Shown piece after piece: positions 27,775 through 36,787 of a stretch of 64,000 nucleotides of DNA. The stretch spans positions 2,790,001-2,854,000 of the forward strand of contig NZ_CP083590.1 of assembly GCF_020099395.1 (NCBI RefSeq), given 5' to 3'. Within the stretch, counting starts at the first letter, position 1, and each line of letters begins with the position of its first letter. A program made the position numbers and the translations under genes. The notes below the pieces were generated by a model. That model worked only from the letters and a program-made list of their open reading frames with translations. It made no database searches and was not told the origin of the DNA. This stretch comes from Streptomyces mobaraensis. GTDB taxonomy: Bacteria; Actinomycetota; Actinomycetes; Streptomycetales; Streptomycetaceae.

Positions 27775-28185
27775 ATGGCTGCGCAGCGCGAGGCCCTGCC
27801 CGAGGGGCGTTACGGCCGCTCGGCGGACGAGCGCGCGAACCGCAAGCTCAAGATCGTCGGAGGGGCGCTGTTCGCGGTGCTGCTCGGGTTCGTCGCGTGG
27901 GCCGGTGTGCACTATGTCACCAAGTCGGACGTCAGCGGCCAGCTCATCCGGTCGAAGAAGATCTCCGAGACGTCGGTGCAGGCGGTCATCGAGGTCCGTA
28001 AGGAGAAGAACGACAGCGGCGTGTGCACCCTGCGCTCGCTGGGCGAGGACGGGGCCGAGGTCGCCCGCAAGGACGTGTCCCTCGACCGCCGTGAGACGCA
28101 CTTCACCGAGCTCGTCACCCTTCGTACCACCGCTCCCGCGCGCATCACGGAGCTGGAGGGCTGCCGGACCACCGACCGCGGCTGA
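27775..28185 (+). CDS. DUF4307 membrane protein
   Basis: Actinobacterial protein of unknown function, 136 residues. A cytosolic N-terminus is followed by one membrane helix (IVGGALFAVLLGFVAWAGVHYV) and an extracytoplasmic beta-rich domain with two Cys (SGVCTLRSL and LEGCRTT) that could form a disulfide. The ATG at 27775 is preferred to that at 27769 because GGGAGG ends 8 nt upstream of the later one. It is divergent from mca and lies upstream of greA, an arrangement I remember as conserved in Streptomyces. Confidence 0.88.
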   Translation: MAAQREALPEGRYGRSADERANRKLKIVGGALFAVLLGFVAWAGVHYVTKSDVSGQLIRSKKISETSVQAVIEVRKEKNDSGVCTLRSLGEDGAEVARKDVSLDRRETHFTELVTLRTTAPARITELEGCRTTDRG

Positions 28186-28489
28186 CGGCGGCGGCCGACC
28201 GGCGGGCACGGCCGGTGGGCACGTACGGTCGGCGGGCGCGCACAGTCGGCGGGCGCGGACGGCGAACGGACGAGCGATCGGCGCCGCAGCCGGGGAGATC
28301 CGGCGATCACTGCTCTGACCTGCGGCGACGCGATCCTTGCGGGATTTCGTCCCACGACTTCTTCCCCCATTCCGGACGTAATTGTTAGGCTCGTGGTTTC
28401 GCCCGCCTTTGGAGGTGCACCCTTCTGAGTAGGGCGTTCATTTGTATCCGTGACCCCGAAGTTTTTCCCAGCACCGACGAGGAGCACCT
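28186..28489. other. Intergenic region before greA
   Basis: About 300 nt without a gene. Its first third holds loose repeats of GGCGGGC(A/G)CG. Nearer greA there is a TAGGCT hexamer (28386-28391) that could be a -10, about 100 nt before the start; no good -35 partner is seen. Confidence 0.4.
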
Positions 28490-28987
28490 GTGACCCAGAC
28501 CAGCGACAGCGTCACCTGGCTGACTCAGGAGGCGTACGACCAGCTCAAGGCCGAGCTGGAGTACCTGTCTGGTCCCGCTCGCACCGAGATCGCGGCCAAG
28601 ATCGCCGCGGCGCGCGAGGAAGGTGACCTGCGAGAGAACGGCGGGTACCACGCGGCCAAGGAGGAGCAGGGCAAGCAGGAGCTCCGTGTGCGCCAGCTGA
28701 CGCAGCTGCTCGAGCACGCGAAGGTCGGCGAGGCCCCGGCCGCCACCGGCGTGGTCGCCCCCGGCATGGTCGTCACCATCGCCTTCGACGGCGACCCGGA
28801 CGACACCCTGACCTTCCTGCTCGCCTCCCGCGAGTACGCGAGCTCGGACATCGAGACGTACTCCCCCCAGTCCCCGCTGGGCACCGGCGTCAACGGCAAG
28901 AAGGTCGGCGAGGACGCCGAGTACGAGCTGCCGAACGGCCGCAAGGCGAAGGTCCGCATCATGGACGCCACGCCGTACCAGGGCTGA
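28490..28987 (+). CDS. greA: Transcription elongation factor GreA
   Basis: Cytosolic RNA polymerase factor that stimulates cleavage of backtracked transcripts through the secondary channel. The N-terminal coiled coil (residues about 8-82) carries the GreA tip motif AREEGDLRENGGYHAAKE, with the acidic tip residues D and E in place; the C-terminal FKBP-like domain runs from about 88 and includes SPLGTGVNGKKVGE, close to the usual 'SPIGRALLGKKVGD'. At 165 residues it is full length. The GTG at 28490 has GAGGAG 7 nt upstream. Confidence 0.96.
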   Translation: MTQTSDSVTWLTQEAYDQLKAELEYLSGPARTEIAAKIAAAREEGDLRENGGYHAAKEEQGKQELRVRQLTQLLEHAKVGEAPAATGVVAPGMVVTIAFDGDPDDTLTFLLASREYASSDIETYSPQSPLGTGVNGKKVGEDAEYELPNGRKAKVRIMDATPYQG

Positions 28988-29067
28988 GCCCGCCCCTCGA
29001 GGCGCGTCGCGGAGGCGCGCGGCGAAGGCGCACCGTGAAGGCGCGTCGCATCACCCTCGCTTCCCGA

Positions 29068-29094
29068 CCCCGGACCGCCCGCAACGGTCCGGGG
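29068..29094. terminator. Bidirectional terminator between greA and the ABC transporter genes
   Basis: CCCCGGACCG, 7-nt loop, CGGTCCGGGG: a perfect 10-bp stem midway between the convergent greA stop (28987) and ABC permease stop (29156). Confidence 0.75.
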
Positions 29095-29155
29095 CCGGAG
29101 CTCTGTCGGGACGGGCCCGTCGCGTCCCCGCCCCCACCCCGTCGCGTCCCCGCCC

Positions 29156-30016
29156 TCACCCCGTGGCGGACCGGTACTTCCGTACCGCCAGCCACCGGAA
29201 CACCAGGATGATCAGGGCCGACCAGATCAGCGACGCCCACACCGGATGCCGCATCGGCCAGGCCGCCGGCACGGGATAGCCGGGCGGCAGGTTGCCGAAG
29301 AGCTCCCGGGCCGCCTGGACGGTGGCGCTGAAGGGGTTCCACTCGGCGATCACCCGCAGGACGGTCGGCATGTTGCCGGACGGCACGAACGCGTTCGAGA
29401 TGAACGTGAGCGGGAACAGCCAGACGAGTCCGCCGGAGGTGGCCGCCTCCGGAGTCCGCACGGAGAGCCCGATCAGCGCGCCGATCCACGAGAACGCGTA
29501 TCCCAGCAGGAGCAGCAGGGCGAAGCCCGCCAGCGCCTTCGGCACCCCCTCGTGGATCCGCCAGCCCACGATGGCGGCCACGATCGCCAGCACCACCAGC
29601 GTCAGCGCGGTCTGCACGAGGTCGGCGAGCGTCCGTCCGGTGAGGACGGCGCCCCGGGCCATCGGCAGGGAACGAAAGCGGTCGATGAGGCCCTTGTGCA
29701 TGTCGTCGGCGATCCCGGCCCCCGCCCCCGCGGTGGCGAAGGTGACCGTCTGGGCGAAGATGCCCGCCATGAGGAACTCGCGGTAGAGCGACGGCTCCGT
29801 ATCGCCGCCGACGGCGATCGAGCCACCGAAGACGTAGCTGAACAGCACCACGAACATGACGGGCTGTACGACGCCGAACACGACCACCTCGGGGATCCGC
29901 CGCATGCGCAGCAGGTTCCTCTGCGCGATGACCAGGGAGTCGTGGACGGAACGGCCGACGCGGCCCCGCCTGAGCGCCGGAGGCCCCCCTCGCACGGTGT
30001 GGTCGACGGCGGTCAT
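29156..30016 (-). CDS. ABC-2 type permease (DrrB-like exporter subunit)
   Basis: Membrane subunit of a two-component ABC-2 exporter of the daunorubicin resistance DrrAB type. The cytosolic N-terminus is followed by six hydrophobic helices; the family sequences PVMFVVLFSYVFGG, EFLMAGIFAQT and DRFRSLPMARGAVLTGRTLADL are characteristic. At 286 residues it is full length. Its ATG at 30016 overlaps the ATPase stop as ATGA, so the pair is translationally coupled. Export of a drug or lipid is likely; the natural substrate is unknown. Confidence 0.92.
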   Translation of the reverse strand: MTAVDHTVRGGPPALRRGRVGRSVHDSLVIAQRNLLRMRRIPEVVVFGVVQPVMFVVLFSYVFGGSIAVGGDTEPSLYREFLMAGIFAQTVTFATAGAGAGIADDMHKGLIDRFRSLPMARGAVLTGRTLADLVQTALTLVVLAIVAAIVGWRIHEGVPKALAGFALLLLLGYAFSWIGALIGLSVRTPEAATSGGLVWLFPLTFISNAFVPSGNMPTVLRVIAEWNPFSATVQAARELFGNLPPGYPVPAAWPMRHPVWASLIWSALIILVFRWLAVRKYRSATG

Positions 30017-31038
30017 GGCGAGACCCCTCCTTGTTGACGTCCTTGTTGACGTCCCTGCTCCCGCTCCCGCCCCGGCTCCGGTTCCCTCTCGTCCGCGTCC
30101 TCGGCGGCGTGGCCGGTCAGCGAGATGAACACGTCGTCCAGAGTGGGGCGGCGCAGTCCGATGTCGTCGATACCGACGTCCCGGGCGTCCAGTTCGCGGA
30201 TGATCTCGGCGAGCAGCCGGGCGCCGCCGGAGACCGGGACGGTGATCCGCCGGGTGTGCGGTTCGACGGCGGATCCGCCGTCGCCGAAGCCCCGCAGGAC
30301 GGCGTCGGCGACGGGGATGTGCTCGGGCCGGTGCACGACGACCTCGACGCGCTCCCCGCCGGTCCGCGCCTTGAGCTGGTCGGACGTACCGCGCGCGATC
30401 ACCCGGCCGTGGTCGACGACGGCGATGTCGTGCGCGAGGTGGTCGGCCTCCTCCAGGTACTGCGTGGTGAGCAGCAACGTCGTTCCGCCGGCGACCAGTT
30501 CCTGGATGACCTCCCACAACTGCTGCCGGTTGCGGGGGTCGAGGCCGGTCGTCGGCTCGTCCATGAACATCACGGGCGGCCTGACGACCAGGGCCGCCGC
30601 GAGGTCGAGGCGGCGGCGCATCCCGCCGGAGTACGTCTTGGCGGGGCGGTCGGCGGCGTCGGCGAGGTGGAAGCGGTCCAGGAGTTCGCCGGCCCGGCGC
30701 TTCGCCTCGCGCCCGCTCAACTGGTAGAGCCTGCCGACCATCCGCAGGTTCTCGCGGCCGGTCAGGTACTCGTCGACGGCGGCGAACTGGCCGGACAGGC
30801 CGATGCTGCGGCGGACCTCGTCGGGCCGTCGCAGCACGTCGACGCCCGCCACCGAGGCCATGCCACGATCGGGTTTGATGAGGGTCGTCAGGACGCGTAC
30901 GGCCGTGGTCTTCCCGGCGCCGTTGGGCCCGAGCAGCCCCAGGACCGTCCCCTCCGGGACGTCGAGGTCGACGCCGTCCAGAGCCCTTACCTCGCCGAAT
31001 GCCTTGACCAGACCTTCGGCGTGAATCGCTCCCGGCAT
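30013..31038 (-). CDS. ABC transporter ATPase (DrrA-like)
   Basis: Cytosolic ATPase partner of the DrrB-like permease. Walker A is GPNGAGKTT, the signature is YSGGMRRRLDLAAAL and Walker B is VMFMDEPTTGLD, followed by the DrrA C-terminal extension (LRRPTLDDVFISLTGH). The tail is hydrophilic and ends in a short QGRQ repeat encoded by a tandem repeat of CTTGTTGACGTC near 30029-30055. The ATG at 31038 has GGAG 7 nt upstream. Promoter and operator candidates lie at 31094-31120. No regulator gene is adjacent. Confidence 0.94.
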   Translation of the reverse strand: MPGAIHAEGLVKAFGEVRALDGVDLDVPEGTVLGLLGPNGAGKTTAVRVLTTLIKPDRGMASVAGVDVLRRPDEVRRSIGLSGQFAAVDEYLTGRENLRMVGRLYQLSGREAKRRAGELLDRFHLADAADRPAKTYSGGMRRRLDLAAALVVRPPVMFMDEPTTGLDPRNRQQLWEVIQELVAGGTTLLLTTQYLEEADHLAHDIAVVDHGRVIARGTSDQLKARTGGERVEVVVHRPEHIPVADAVLRGFGDGGSAVEPHTRRITVPVSGGARLLAEIIRELDARDVGIDDIGLRRPTLDDVFISLTGHAAEDADEREPEPGREREQGRQQGRQQGGVSP

Positions 31039-31093
31039 GGAGCTTCTCCCCGTTCGGTGGCGTCTACAGGGACGTGGGACCAAGGATGTAGGG

Positions 31094-31120
31094 ACGTAGT
31101 AGAGGATTCTACGTTCGTAG
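31094..31120 (-). promoter_or_regulatory. Overlapping CTACG palindromes before the ABC exporter operon
   Basis: ACGTAG (31094-31099) pairs with CTACGT (31109-31114), and CTACG-TT-CGTAG (31109-31120) is a second perfect palindrome sharing the middle half-site. TAGAAT on the minus strand (31107-31112) may be the -10. An operator for an unlinked TetR-type repressor is the likely reading. Confidence 0.5.
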
Positions 31121-31196
31121 GGAGCATTCCGCTCCGTGAACGGAAATTCCGGATATTCCCGCGACCGTGCTCGCGGCTGACGGCCGCCGGAACCGC

Positions 31197-32603
31197 TCAG
31201 GACAGCACCGGATAGCCCGCCTCCCGCAGCGCCGTGCGCACGGCGGCGCAGTGCTCGTGGCCCTTCGTCTCCAGGTGCAGTTCGACCTCCGCCTCCGTCA
31301 GCCGCAGCCGCGGGTCGGTGCGGACGTGGCCGATGTCGAGGATGTTGACGTCCACCGCGGACAGCACCTCCAGCAGGGCGGCGAGCGCCCCCGGGCGGTC
31401 GGTGAGCCGCAGCCGCAGCGAGAGGTAGCGCCCGGCGGCGGCCATGCCGTGCCGCAGGACGCCCTGCAGCAGCAGGGGATCGACGTTCCCGCCGGACAGC
31501 ACCGCCACGACGGGCCCCTCGAACGAGCGCGGGGCGGCCAGCAGCGCGGCCACCGGGCTCGCACCGGCCGGCTCCACCAGCAGCTTCGCCCGCTCCAGGC
31601 AGAGCAGCAGCGCGCTCGCCAACTGGTCCTCGGAGACGGTGCGGACCTCGTCCACCAGCCGCCGGACGATCCCGAACGGTACGTCGCCGGGCCGCGCGAC
31701 CCTGATGCCGTCGGCCATCGTGACCGGCGCCTCCACGACCACCGGACGGCCGGCGGCCAGCGACCGCGGGTACGACGCCGCGTCCGCCGCCTGGACGCCG
31801 ACGACCCGGACGTCCGGGCGCAACGCCTTGAGCGCCACGGCGATCCCGGCCGCCAGCCCGCCGCCGCCCATGCCCACCACGACGGTACGCACCTCAGGGC
31901 ACTGCTCCAGGATCTCCAGCCCCACGGTCCCCTGGCCCGCGATGACGTCCGGGTGGTCGAAGGGGTGGATGAGGACCGCGCCCGTGCGCCGCGCGTGCTC
32001 CCGGGCGGCGCACAGCGCGTCGTCCACCACCTGTCCGCGCAACCGCACTTCGGCTCCGTACTCACGGGTGGCGACGACCTTCGGCAGCGGTGCGCCCTCC
32101 GGCATGAAGACCGTGGACCGGACGCCGAGCAGGGACGCCGCGAGGGCCACGCCCTGGGCGTGGTTGCCCGCGCTCGCCGCGACCACACCGGCCGCGCGCT
32201 CCGCCGGGGAGAGGCCCGCGATCCGCACGTACGCGCCGCGGACCTTGAACGAGCCGGTCCGCTGGAGGTTCTCGCACTTGAGGTGCACCGGCGAACCGAT
32301 CAGTCCGGACAGATGCCGGCTGCCCTCCAGCGCGGTGACCCGGGCGACGCCGGACAGCGTCTTCTGCGCCTGGCGGATGGCGTCGAGGGTGACGGGCAGG
32401 TCGGAGAGCGGCTCACCGTGCTCTCCGGCCTCTCCATGCTCTCCGGGCTCGCTCGGCGTACCGGGGTCACCGGGAGGGCCGGAAGGGCCGGAAGGGCCGG
32501 AAGGGCCGGGCATCGGAACCGAGGACGCCGACGAACCGGGTGAGCCGGATGAACCGGGCGGAACGCGCGCCGGACGGTCGCCGCCGCCCACTCGTGCAGC
32601 CAT
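31197..32603 (-). CDS. ilvA: Threonine ammonia-lyase (threonine dehydratase)
   Basis: PLP fold type II enzyme that deaminates threonine to 2-oxobutyrate, the precursor of isoleucine and a source of propionyl units. PLP Lys120 is in GSFKVRGA; the phosphate loop is VGMGGGGLAAG. The C-terminal segment (YLSLRLRLTDRPGALAALLEVL) is an ACT-like regulatory domain of the short type. The first 68 residues are a Gly/Pro/Ser-rich low-complexity stretch with GPS repeats (DNA repeat GGGCCGGAA at 32476-32510), longer than in homologues I know, and the ATG at 32603 has no good ribosome binding site. The start may be at 32513 or later. It is divergent from a marR gene. Confidence 0.9.
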   Translation of the reverse strand: MAARVGGGDRPARVPPGSSGSPGSSASSVPMPGPSGPSGPSGPPGDPGTPSEPGEHGEAGEHGEPLSDLPVTLDAIRQAQKTLSGVARVTALEGSRHLSGLIGSPVHLKCENLQRTGSFKVRGAYVRIAGLSPAERAAGVVAASAGNHAQGVALAASLLGVRSTVFMPEGAPLPKVVATREYGAEVRLRGQVVDDALCAAREHARRTGAVLIHPFDHPDVIAGQGTVGLEILEQCPEVRTVVVGMGGGGLAAGIAVALKALRPDVRVVGVQAADAASYPRSLAAGRPVVVEAPVTMADGIRVARPGDVPFGIVRRLVDEVRTVSEDQLASALLLCLERAKLLVEPAGASPVAALLAAPRSFEGPVVAVLSGGNVDPLLLQGVLRHGMAAAGRYLSLRLRLTDRPGALAALLEVLSAVDVNILDIGHVRTDPRLRLTEAEVELHLETKGHEHCAAVRTALREAGYPVLS

Positions 32604-32794
32604 ACCGCCAGTCTCGCAGCCCGGGCCCCACCGTGGGGCCGCCATCCGTGGGGCCGCCATCCGAACGAACGGAACCCCGCGACCATACGAACCGACCGGT
32701 TTGCCCGGCAACGGCACGCGCGCCCGTCCGGCCGCGTACTCTGTCCCCCATTCCCGAGCAATTCCAGCCCGCCGCACGAAGTGAGTCCCCAGCC

Positions 32795-33295
32795 ATGCCC
32801 ACCCCTCCGGACATGACGACCGACCTCGCACCAGGTGTCCTCGACACTCTCCAGCACCAGGTTGCCGTCTTCGCCCGTCGTGCAGAACAGACCCGGCTCG
32901 GCGGCGTCGGCCGGGTCCACAACTCGATGGACCGCGCCGCCTATCTGCTGCTCAACCGCCTCGACCAGGAAGGCCCGATGGGCGTCAAGGCGCTCGCCGC
33001 GGGCATGGGCATCGACTCGTCGACCGTCACCCGCCAGGTGGCGCCCCTCGTCGACACCGGCCTGGTCAAGCGCACCTCGCACCCCGAGGACGGCCGGGCC
33101 GTGGTCCTCCAGCTCTCGCCGCGCGGCAAGGCGCGGCTGGACGAGGTCCGCGCTTCGCGCCGGCAGCTGATGGCGCTGTGCACGGAGGGGTGGACGGAGG
33201 AGGAGCGGGCGGTGTTCTGCACGTTGCTGACGCGCTTCAACTCCGCGCTGTCCGAGGTGCACAGCTCTTTGCCGCAGGTGCCACCGGCTTCCTGA
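32795..33295 (+). CDS. MarR family transcriptional regulator
   Basis: Winged-helix regulator, 166 residues. The core reads helix (MDRAAYLLLNRLDQEGPMG), recognition helix region (VKALAAGMGIDSSTVTRQV) and wing (GLVKRTSHPEDGRAVVLQLSPRG), the standard MarR layout, with C-terminal dimer helices. The ATG at 32795 is used; an ATG at 32813 is a weaker option. It is divergent from ilvA, with 190 nt between that includes a 15-bp tandem repeat (GTGGGGCCGCCATCC, about 32632-32661). Control of itself or of a neighbour is likely, but no clear palindrome shows its operator. Confidence 0.9.
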   Translation: MPTPPDMTTDLAPGVLDTLQHQVAVFARRAEQTRLGGVGRVHNSMDRAAYLLLNRLDQEGPMGVKALAAGMGIDSSTVTRQVAPLVDTGLVKRTSHPEDGRAVVLQLSPRGKARLDEVRASRRQLMALCTEGWTEEERAVFCTLLTRFNSALSEVHSSLPQVPPAS

Positions 33296-33463
33296 CGGGG
33301 TACCGCCGGCTTCTTGACGGCGGTGCCGGCCTTCGGCGGTACCGACGCGGTCGGTGCGGAGTCCGCTCCTCCGCCCGCTCGCGCGCAGGCGCCGCGCGAC
33401 GGGCGCCGACGGCGTCATCTGCCGTACGGCGCCCGGCTCCTGGCTGTCCGGTGCGGCGGGGGG

Positions 33464-33600
33464 CGTGGGTGGTGGTTGCCCCGGCCCCACCCTTTCTCCC
33501 CCGGCTACCGCTGGGAGGTGCCCCCAGTTTCCTGGGGCTGCCGCCCCAGACCCCGAAACCGCGCTCCGCGCGCGTTGTCCTCAAACGCCGGACGGGCTGA
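33464..33600 (+). repeat. Streptomyces intergenic repeat, copy A
   Basis: A 137-bp element ending in GTCCTCAAACGCCGGACGGG plus CTGA (33577-33600). Upstream parts include the shared CCCCGGCCCCACCCTTTCTC and CCAGTTTCCTGGGGCTGCCG blocks, the latter folding into a TGGGGC/GCCCCA hairpin. It fills the 330-nt gap between the convergent marR and cystathionine gamma-synthase genes, where no gene is seen. Related copies are near 49.3, 51.2 and 53.6 kb. Confidence 0.8.
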
Positions 33601-33624
33601 AGTGCCCGCCCAGGCTGAAAACGC

Positions 33625-34776
33625 TCAGCCCAGCGCCTGCTTGACGTCCGCCAGCAGGTCGTCCACCGACTCGATGCCCACGGACAGGCGGACGAGGTCC
33701 GCCGGGACCTCCAGGGCCGAGCCGGCGACCGAGGCGTGGGTCATCCGGCCCGGGTGCTCGATCAGCGACTCGACGCCGCCGAGGGACTCACCGAGGGTGA
33801 ACAGCTTGGCGCGGTTGCAGACCTCGACCGCCGCCTCCTCGCCGCCCTCGACGCGGAACGAGACCATGCCGCCGAAGGCGCGCATCTGCTTGGCCGCGAT
33901 CTCATGCAGCGGGTGCTCGGGCAGGCCGGGGTAGTAGACCCGGGTGACCTTGGGGTGGGAGAGCAGCAGGTCGGCGACGCGCTCGGCGTTGGCGCTGTGC
34001 CGGTCCATGCGGACGGCGAGGGTCTTGATGCCGCGCAGCGTCAGCCAGGAGTCGAAGGGGCCGGCGACGGCGCCCATGGCGTTCTGGTGGTAGGCGAGCT
34101 CGTCGCCCAGCGCGGCGTCGTCGGTGATCAGGGCGCCGCCGACGACGTCGGAGTGGCCGCCCATGTACTTGGTGGTCGAGTGCACGACGACGTCCGCGCC
34201 GAGCGCCAGCGGCTGCTGGAGGTAGGGACTGGCGAAGGTGTTGTCCACCACCAGCTTGGCCCCGCCCTCGTGGGCCACCTGGGCGACGGCGGCGATGTCC
34301 GTGATGCCGAGCAGCGGGTTCGAGGGGGTCTCGACCCAGACGGCCTTGGTGCGGTCGGTGATCGCGTCCCGGACGGAGGCGGGGTCCGAGGTGTCGGCGA
34401 CGGACCACTCGACGCCCCAGCGGCCGACGACCTTGGCGAACAGGCGGAACGTTCCGCCGTAGGCGTCGTTCGGGATGACGACGTGGTCGCCGGGGGCCAG
34501 CAGCGTGCGCAGCAGGCAGTCCTCGGCGGCCAGGCCGGAGGCGAAGGCCAGGCCCCGGACGCCGCCCTCCAGCGCCGCCAGGTTCTCCTCCAGGGCGGTT
34601 CGGGTCGGGTTGGCGCTCCGGCTGTACTCGTACCCGCCGCGCAGGCCCCCCACGCCGTCCTGCTTGTAGGTCGAGACTTGGTAGATCGGCGGCACGACGG
34701 CCCCGGTCAGCGGGTCCGCCTCCTGCCCGGCGTGGATGGCGAGGGTCTCGAAGGATTGTTGCTGCTGGTCGCTCAT
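33625..34776 (-). CDS. metB: Cystathionine gamma-synthase
   Basis: PLP fold type I enzyme of transsulfuration. It condenses O-acetyl- or O-succinylhomoserine with cysteine to cystathionine; family members can also act as gamma-lyase. PLP Lys203 is in HSTTKYMGGHSD. YEYSRSANPTRTALE, ASGLAAED, VVIPNDAYGGT and ETPSNPLLGITDI are the standard Cys/Met-metabolism motifs. At 383 residues it is full length. No ribosome binding site is seen, but TACTCT (minus strand, 34789-34784) ends 7 nt before the ATG at 34776, so a leaderless transcript is probable. Its direction is opposite to the hypothetical gene at 34954. Confidence 0.92.
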   Translation of the reverse strand: MSDQQQQSFETLAIHAGQEADPLTGAVVPPIYQVSTYKQDGVGGLRGGYEYSRSANPTRTALEENLAALEGGVRGLAFASGLAAEDCLLRTLLAPGDHVVIPNDAYGGTFRLFAKVVGRWGVEWSVADTSDPASVRDAITDRTKAVWVETPSNPLLGITDIAAVAQVAHEGGAKLVVDNTFASPYLQQPLALGADVVVHSTTKYMGGHSDVVGGALITDDAALGDELAYHQNAMGAVAGPFDSWLTLRGIKTLAVRMDRHSANAERVADLLLSHPKVTRVYYPGLPEHPLHEIAAKQMRAFGGMVSFRVEGGEEAAVEVCNRAKLFTLGESLGGVESLIEHPGRMTHASVAGSALEVPADLVRLSVGIESVDDLLADVKQALG

Positions 34777-34783
34777 TGTTCCG

Positions 34784-34789
34784 AGAGTA
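34784..34789 (-). promoter_or_regulatory. -10 box of a leaderless promoter for metB
   Basis: TACTCT on the minus strand, 7 nt before the ATG, with no ribosome binding site. The -35 region is not clear. Confidence 0.45.
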
Positions 34790-34953
34790 GTACCCGCCTT
34801 ACCGGAATACTCCTGTTCACTTGTAACCGGCGGATGAACGATCGGCCGGGCCACGGAATCCGAGGTCAGGAACGATCGGGCGCCCTGCCTCGTCCTTACG
34901 TAGTCGGCCCTTACAGAGCGCCCCCTCGCACTCCCTCCCACCCAGGACAGCTC

Positions 34954-36024
34954 ATGGAGTTTCTGTTCATCCTGCTCGCCCTCGTCGTCGTCTGCGGCGT
35001 CGTCGTCGCGCCCGCGCTGCGCCGCCGGCGCGCGGCCCAGGACGCGCTGCGGGGCGCCGGCGCGGCCGTCGACCCGTCGTACGGGCACGGCTTCGTCCCC
35101 GCCGAGCGGCTGGACGTCCGCCTGCCGGGCCCCGACCCCGAGCTGCTGGCCGCCGTCGAGGAGGCCCGCCGCACCCAGGACTGGAAGCCGGCCGCCGAGC
35201 TGCTGGCCCGCACCCCGGCCGACGGCTCCGCCGAGCTGCGCTGGCAGCGCGTCCAGACGCTGGCCGGGGCGGCCGCGCGGGAGCTGGCCGAGACGCCCGG
35301 CACCGGCGGCATGTGGCTGCGCCACTGGCGCGTGGTGGCCCCCAAGGACGCGGGGGGCGCGGCCGTGCAGGCCGAGTTCCTGGTCCAGCGGGCGATGCGC
35401 GACCCCTCGTCGCAGGACTACCGCATGATCCTGGAGGAGGCCCGGACGGTGTGCGCGGAGGCCGCGCTGCTCGCGCCCGGTGACCCCGTCCCGTACATCG
35501 TCCGGCTGAACGTCGAGCGGGGGCTCGGGGCGGGCGAGGCCGAGTTCCAGTCCGTCTGGGAGACCGTCCTCTCCCGCGCACCGGGGCACATGGGGGCTCA
35601 TCTGGTGGCGCTGCGCTACTGGAGCGCGAAGTGGCACGGTTCGCAGGAGCAGGCCGACGCCTTCGCCCGGCACGCCGCCGCCGCGGCCCCGCAGGGCAGC
35701 CTGCTGCCCGCGCTGCCGCTCTTCGCCGTCCACGACCACCTGCCCGACGTGAACCTGGTGCGCGGCCTGTACGACAGCGTCGTGGTGCGGGACGCGATCG
35801 AGGCGGCCCAGTACGCGGTCGTCCACGCTCCCGCCGACCACCCCGTCCTGCCGCACGTGCGGCACCTGCTGGTCTGGTTCCTGGTCAACGCGGGACGGTA
35901 CGCCGAGGCCCTGGAGCAGCTGCGGGCGGTGGACGGCCACATCGGCGCGATCCCGTGGACGTACGAGCAGGACCCGGTCGCCGTGTACACCGCGTACCGG
36001 GCGCGGGCGGTCGCGGGGTTCTGA
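34954..36024 (+). CDS. Membrane-anchored hypothetical protein with TPR-like helical domain
   Basis: Unnamed 356-residue protein. The start is an N-terminal anchor ([20 protein letters not shown]) followed by Arg residues, so the bulk lies in the cytosol. The body is all-helical and looks like degenerate tetratricopeptide repeats ([46 protein letters not shown]). Much of it aligns by eye with the protein encoded at 41723-42844, including a common A.PxDPVP(W/Y)I core, so the two are paralogues. An AGGACAG site precedes the ATG. It lies between metB and msrA; I recall the same neighbourhood in other Streptomyces. Function unknown. Confidence 0.8.
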   Translation: MEFLFILLALVVVCGVVVAPALRRRRAAQDALRGAGAAVDPSYGHGFVPAERLDVRLPGPDPELLAAVEEARRTQDWKPAAELLARTPADGSAELRWQRVQTLAGAAARELAETPGTGGMWLRHWRVVAPKDAGGAAVQAEFLVQRAMRDPSSQDYRMILEEARTVCAEAALLAPGDPVPYIVRLNVERGLGAGEAEFQSVWETVLSRAPGHMGAHLVALRYWSAKWHGSQEQADAFARHAAAAAPQGSLLPALPLFAVHDHLPDVNLVRGLYDSVVVRDAIEAAQYAVVHAPADHPVLPHVRHLLVWFLVNAGRYAEALEQLRAVDGHIGAIPWTYEQDPVAVYTAYRARAVAGF

Positions 36025-36121
36025 GCGAGGGGACGGCGGGAGGAGAACCGGGAATTCCGACCCCCGGGCCGCGCGTTCCCCTGATCCGCACCGCACCGTT
36101 CACCGCCGCCCTGGAGTCGTG

Positions 36122-36787
36122 ATGCTCTTCCCCCACCTCCGCCACGACCACCGTCTGCCCACCGAGCAGGAGGCCCTCAAGGGCCGCCCCGAACCGGCCT
36201 TCCCGCTCACCGGCCGCCACACCGTCCTCGGCAACCCGCTGGCCGGCCCCTACCCCGAGGGCCTGGCCGTCGCCGACTTCGGCCTGGGCTGCTTCTGGGG
36301 CGCCGAGCGCCGCTTCTGGCAGACGCCCGGCGTGTGGACGACCCTCGTCGGCTACCAGGGCGGCATCACCCCGAACCCGACGTACGACGAGGTGTGCAGC
36401 GGCCTGACCGGGCACACGGAGGCGGTCCGGGTGGTCTTCGACCCTGCCGTCGTCTCCTACGAGACGCTGCTCAAGGTCTTCTGGGAGTCCCACGACCCCA
36501 CCCAGGGCTTCCGCCAGGGCAACGACCGCGGCACCCAGTACCGCTCCGCCGTCTACACCCACTCCCCCGCCCAGCAGCGCGCGGCCGAGTCCTCCCGCGA
36601 CGCCTACCAGGCCGTCCTCCGCGCCTCCGGCCACGGCGACATCACCACCGAGATCGCCCCGGCGGGCCCGTTCTACTGGGCCGAGGACTACCACCAGCAG
36701 TACCTCGACAAGAACCCGGGCGGCTACTGCGGCATCGGCGGGACGGGCGTGAGCTGCCCGATCGGGGTCGCGCCCGCCGGGGAGTGA
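36122..36787 (+). CDS. msrA: Peptide methionine (S)-S-oxide reductase
   Basis: Cytosolic repair enzyme that reduces the S-epimer of methionine sulfoxide in proteins. The catalytic motif GCFWG is at residues 56-60 (Cys57), followed by [12 protein letters not shown] and the conserved [11 protein letters not shown]; the C-terminal [15 protein letters not shown] carries two more Cys that can act as resolving residues. At 221 residues it is the longer bacterial MsrA type. The ATG at 36122 is preferred to the GTG at 36119 since GGAG lies 6 nt upstream. No msrB is beside it. Confidence 0.95.
   Translation: MLFPHLRHDHRLPTEQEALKGRPEPAFPLTGRHTVLGNPLAGPYPEGLAVADFGLGCFWGAERRFWQTPGVWTTLVGYQGGITPNPTYDEVCSGLTGHTEAVRVVFDPAVVSYETLLKVFWESHDPTQGFRQGNDRGTQYRSAVYTHSPAQQRAAESSRDAYQAVLRASGHGDITTEIAPAGPFYWAEDYHQQYLDKNPGGYCGIGGTGVSCPIGVAPAGE

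Noticed and set aside
33736..36024. Long plus-strand frame across the metB gene
   Set aside because: Only the part from 34954 has a ribosome binding site and sensible protein; the first 1200 nt are antisense to metB.
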